From assembly GCF_037042905.1 (NCBI RefSeq), contig NW_026974140.1, positions 18,154,001 to 18,218,000 of the forward strand: a DNA stretch of 64,000 nucleotides, given 5' to 3'. Both the position numbers and the translations under genes were made by a program. The stretch comes from Lytechinus pictus. Lineage: Eukaryota; Echinodermata; Echinoidea; Temnopleuroida; Toxopneustidae. Below the pieces are notes generated by a model. That model ran no database searches. It was given only the letters and a program-made list of their open reading frames with translations, and was not told where the DNA came from. Positions 60,236 through 64,000 of the stretch are shown piece after piece. Positions within the stretch are counted from its first letter, which is position 1; each line of letters opens with the position of its first letter.

Positions 60236-61200
60236 TGGCAATAGAGTGTCAGCTTTGAAATTGCAATACGTCATGATACTTAATTAGTAAACTTTGGTGG
60301 GACACCATTTTTTTTTGCTGGAGTGATCATAGGAAGGTATTTTCCTAGATTAAATGAGACACATGTTTTTAGTTCTGGTATGTCACAAAAATGGACCCAA
60401 CCCGATGGAACGACCCAGGTACCTCTCTTGTCCACTTTCTAATACATGTTGCTAATACTGTCGGACATTAAATACTTCTTCTTTCCTATACAAAAATAAG
60501 ACTCCCATTTGTTAATGATGTGATGGAGAGAGAAGTGAGGAAAGACAAACATTAGTTCTAAATGAAAAGACTTATCTCTCTGGTACATGTATATATAGTA
60601 ATCATCAACCACTGGCTGACACAGAGTAAGCTGCAATTATTCTTGCCGAGATTGCCAAAAATGGGTATTTTCCAACTCATGATAATTATGCAAGAGATAA
60701 AGAGCTCAAGCTGCATTGATTTAGCCTAGCTTGGTCTTGGCATTGAAATTCACCAAAATTCTTGGAATCTACAAAGCAAGAAAGAGACTTCAGTGAGGTC
60801 AATCAGGTTCTGTCCATATGCATTCCTCCAAGACAAGGATGGTTTAATGCGTGCTTAAATGTAGGAAATGAAGAAGGCATTTCATCAAGATTGGATCTAC
60901 ATAGCTGATGAGAAGTTTGTGTTAAGGTTTGGTTCTGGTTGTTTGCTTGATCTTGGTGTGCTCCTATTTACTACAAGGAACCTTTTCAGCCATTTTGATC
61001 CCTAAGACATGCCAAGATTATCAGAGATGGCAGAAAACACTTGACCAACCTGGACATGACATACAAAGTGACAACCAAAGCTAAGGACTAGAAATGTCTA
61101 ACAGGAGCCATACTTCTTTGGGGAATAGTGGGCTATCCTATTTCGCAAAAGCAATGTTGTGAAATCAACCTTAAGGTAACAGCACAAACAACCAACAAGG
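60236..61200. other. downstream flank of the right-hand gene
   Basis: No repeat or exon is visible. On the minus strand an ATTAAA hexamer (complement of TTTAAT, about 60842-60847) is a possible weak polyadenylation signal for the gene ending at 61679. No AATAAA was seen on that strand between the stop and 60240. Confidence 0.3.
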
Positions 61201-61203
61201 TTC

Positions 61204-61790
61204 AACTCTATTTAGAATATGATAGCTGTTAGCCAAGGAACACCGGATTCTTTAGGTGACCTCTAGTCAGCTAACCTCTGCTAAAGCCTTGTCAATGTTA
61301 TTAACCTCAACAGCCATCCATCAAGGGGGAACTCTATTTAGAAGTTAAAAGCTGTAGCTGAGGATCACCAGATCCTCTAGGTGTGCTCTTCTCTGACAGA
61401 GTCTTGTCAATGATGCCAATCTTGGAAAACATCCATCAAGATTGAACTCTATGTAGAAGATGAAAGCTGGAGCTGATGGGCACCAGACTCCGTAGGTGAA
61501 CTGTCCTCTGAACAAGCCTCGTCAATGATGCCGATCTTGGCAGACATCCATCAAGATTGAACTCTATGTAAAAGATGAAAGCTGTAGCTGATGGGCACCA
61601 GACTCCTTAGGTGAACTGTCTTCTGAACAAGCCTCGTCAATGATGCTGATCTTGGCAGACATTCATCAAGATTGAACTCTATGTAGAAGATGAAAGCTGT
61701 AGCTGATGGGCACTAGACTCCGTACGTGCACTCTCCTCTGATAGAGTCTTTTCAATGATGTTGATCTTGTGAGGTGTGTCTGGAGTCGCT
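61204..61790 (-). repeat. 115-bp tandem array overlapping a terminal coding exon
   Basis: Five units start with AACTCTAT at 61204, 61330, 61445, 61560 and 61675 (plus-strand positions; periods 126, 115, 115 and 115). The rightmost unit, read on the minus strand, is the last 30 codons of the gene at 61679-63487. The next three units downstream keep the same reading frame and the TAG stop at the same place. The fifth is degenerate and carries an 11-bp insertion. The array therefore extends from coding sequence into the 3' UTR. Confidence 0.88.
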
Positions 61791-63487
61791 GAGATGTGGG
61801 CCGCTAGTTCAGCAAACTTAGTTACATAGTCTATGCTATTCTCATTCAGCATCACCTGTAGCGTAGAGTCAACCTGTGAGATAGACGATACACAAAGTTA
61901 GATTGGACATCTATTCATGAAGTAATTAAAAAAAAAAAGAGGGCATATCCATCTAGTAATCAACCTTTTGGTATGTCCAACCTCCAAGTTTTTCCTATTC
62001 TTACTTCACTTCATGAACAACTTATGCCAGGATAATTTGAGGGCATTACACCTTTCCAAATGAAGCACCAAGTGGAGATGAATTACACAAAGGTCTTGTT
62101 AATAGAAGTTCTGGTGGACATACTTTATGGAATTGCCTATGATTAAAGACATGTTAAGGATGGAAAATCATACCAGGATATTTTTTTCCAGTTTCGTTTA
62201 TCTCCAGCTTTTCATGCTGAATATAGCTTATGGTACTACGGAGATAGAGGATGGGAATAATGAGGAACCACAGAGACAAAAAATTAGGTAAATATAAAGA
62301 AGAGTTGTGACTGGAAACCTCGAGCCAACAAAAGAAAACACAATGACCATTTCAGCCTTGTTTTTAAAACGGCATTAATGATCTTATAGCAATAATAAAT
62401 GCACTATCTGGTTGACTAGTTACACATGTTGATGAAAAGAATGATTTGTGCTAGCTTCCTACCTCTCACACAGGTGCTTGGTAATCTTATAATCTATTCT
62501 GATGATTCTATAATCACTCACTCAGAGAACAAAAACCAGGAAGAACCATAGGACAAAGGAAGGTCTAAAGTACTTACATTCACAATATTTTTCTGAGACT
62601 GGAAAGCAAGTAATTACTGGTTGAACAAAATAAATGTAATGCTTAGTTGTAATATACTTCTTTAATGGGGTTTTGCAAGAAACTTGCAACTGATCGCACA
62701 GTCAATTTCAGTTCCCCAAATCAATTGAAATTCATGCATTTCATTGCAAATTTGCAACTGACTGCTGAGGGTCTGCTTCTCGCATCAACAAATGTAAATT
62801 CATTTGCTTCATTTAAAATTGATATATCATTTCTAAAAATGAATTCGAAATTTTGCAATCGATCGCAAATATTTTCTTGCAACACCCCCTTAAGAGGTTT
62901 GTGTCTTAGGGGAGTTGCAAGAAATTATGTTCAATTGTAAATCAAGTGGAAGTCCCAAAATCAAGTGAAATAAGACCTTAAAAGCAAATTCAGTTCAATT
63001 GAATACAAATGAACTACAAATAATACACTTAATCAAAAGAAATTGTTCTTGATTTTTTTTACTTTAAGTTGATTTGGAATTGAAGTATCCTGCAGCATTC
63101 CATAGAATACATATTACTGACCAATTATTATAGTGAAACCTGTATTATAGAACCCACCCAGGAAGATAAGAAAAGTGGTCTTTATAATTTATATGAACAT
63201 GTTCTACATGGATAGAACCACAGGACACATATTTCAATAGGGAAATTATTCAAAGGGAAACCAAACTTGTCAATCTTATAGATGATCCTTCTGGTACAGA
63301 TGATCGCTAAAAAGTAGGTACTTACATCTCTTGTGATGATAGAATCTCTTGATGATTCTGAGAGTAGACCAGGAGGAAGAGAAAGAGGAACTACCGAGAC
63401 AGAAGTAGATGTTGATGGTTGATTCTTCTCTTTCTTCTCTGGTGATTCCAAATGACCAAGAAGACTGGACATAGAGATGTCTAAACT
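61679..63487 (-). CDS. unrecognised protein, last two exons (C-terminus)
   Basis: The exons are 63326-63487 (54 codons, acceptor TTGTGCAG, donor GTAAGT) and 61679-61873 (64 codons plus TAG, acceptor TCTCACAG). Both junctions are in phase 0 and the peptide runs through without a stop. The first exon begins SLDISMSSLLGHLESPEKKE and is rich in Ser, Thr and Pro (STSTSVSVVPLSLPPGLL), so probably disordered. The second begins VDSTLQVMLNENSIDYVTKF and continues AELAAHIS, which looks like an amphipathic helix. It ends in a Ser-rich tail (HQLQLSSST). I do not recognise the family. The composition resembles C-termini of nuclear or adaptor proteins, but that is a weak impression. The rest of the gene lies right of the window. 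The last 30 codons belong to a tandem array that continues into the 3' UTR. Confidence 0.68.
62662..62893. mobile_element. TTAA-flanked MITE in the intron
   Basis: TTAATGGGGTTTTGCAAGAA on the left is mirrored by TTCTTGCAACACCCCCTTAA on the right, with TTAA at both outer edges (62662-62665 and 62890-62893). AACTGATCGCA and TGCAATCGATCGCA follow the ends inward. A partial second copy of the end (GGGGAGTTGCAAGAAATTAT) lies at about 62909. The element sits in the intron of the right-hand gene. Confidence 0.68.
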
Positions 63488-64000
63488 CTGCACAATCAAA
63501 ACAACACATATTCAAATTTCCAGGTGTATGCGCAGGGAACGGGAAAGTTGATAGGCAGCATTGTCCTAGTACAGCTAATATTGACAGATTTTTTACTTCC
63601 AGATTTGACACTGCACTAACTCTCGTTTATTGTAAAAAATTAGATTTTTCACTCTGACATCCGTTTGATCATCCCAATTTAGTCTGTTAAATATGCAAAG
63701 ATTATATTTCATATCTTCTTTACTCTTATTACATAAAAAAAAACCTATTCATTACTTTTGCCTGATCACAAGTCATATATAAAAAAATAGCCTCGTCCGA
63801 ATGGAAAAAAAGGCTCAATTATGTTCATTGAACAAATGTCAACATGAAAAAAATAATAACATTCCTTCAAGAGAGAGAACAGACAAATGTAAATTTAAAA
63901 ACGGGAACCAAAATGCAAAGAACTATTTCATGAAACCTTTGTACATCTAAGTTCTTGCACATCCTATTTAAATTGATGCTAATCATAGAATACACCTTTC
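63488..64000 (-). other. upstream intron of the right-hand gene
   Basis: AT-rich, with no further exon recognised before the window edge. Confidence 0.4.

Overview
This is a eukaryotic, metazoan window. The few coding exons are short, have GT-AG introns and lie in AT-rich, transposon-dense DNA. The recognisable proteins are animal ones: a GRAF/oligophrenin-type RhoGAP with an N-terminal BAR domain, and TXNDC9. The repeat content (tRNA-derived SINEs, CR1/L2-like LINE tails, many TTAA- and 8-bp-TSD MITEs, frequent TACATGTA and AGGCCTA words) suggests a marine invertebrate deuterostome, most likely an echinoderm such as a sea urchin. The species assignment is inference.

Layout. (1) 1-35403, minus strand: the 5' end of a GRAF/OPHN1-family RhoGAP gene. 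Exon 1 (35250-35403) holds the start codon. Exon 2 (1194-1289) lies about 34 kb away, so most of the left half of the window is a single first intron. That intron holds a 4.76-kb piggyBac-like element (4451-9210), several MITEs, two palindromic TTAA foldback copies, a nested transposon insertion (28361-29373), a SINE, a hAT-like element and a LINE 3' fragment. (2) 35404-43000: the divergent intergenic region. It contains a hAT MITE, two near-identical tRNA-Trp genes placed between two foldback copies, and a 2.2-kb element full of GCGCGAAGCGCG repeats. (3) 43000-51350, plus strand: TXNDC9. It has three coding exons (48218-50725) and a possible non-coding first exon near 43020-43112. The presumed first intron contains two 5'-truncated or rearranged LINEs and an 8-bp-TSD transposon. 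The last intron contains a hairpin-ended repeat. (4) 51350-61200: intergenic, with a SINE, a hAT MITE with perfect 8-bp TSD, and a 2.5-kb hAT-like element with perfect 8-bp TSD that itself hosts a second hairpin-ended repeat with tandem units. (5) 61200-64000, minus strand: the last two exons of an unrecognised gene. Its stop-proximal exon overlaps a 115-bp tandem array, so the 3' UTR carries several in-frame copies of its own C-terminus.

The three genes show no functional linkage to each other. There is no operon, CRISPR array, rRNA or intact autonomous transposase. The two most unusual features are the duplicated C-terminal coding segment at 61204-61790 and the shared architecture of the two hairpin-ended elements (49911-50409 and 58549-59641). 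Coordinates of exons and TSDs were read base by base. Repeat boundaries without a TSD are approximate.
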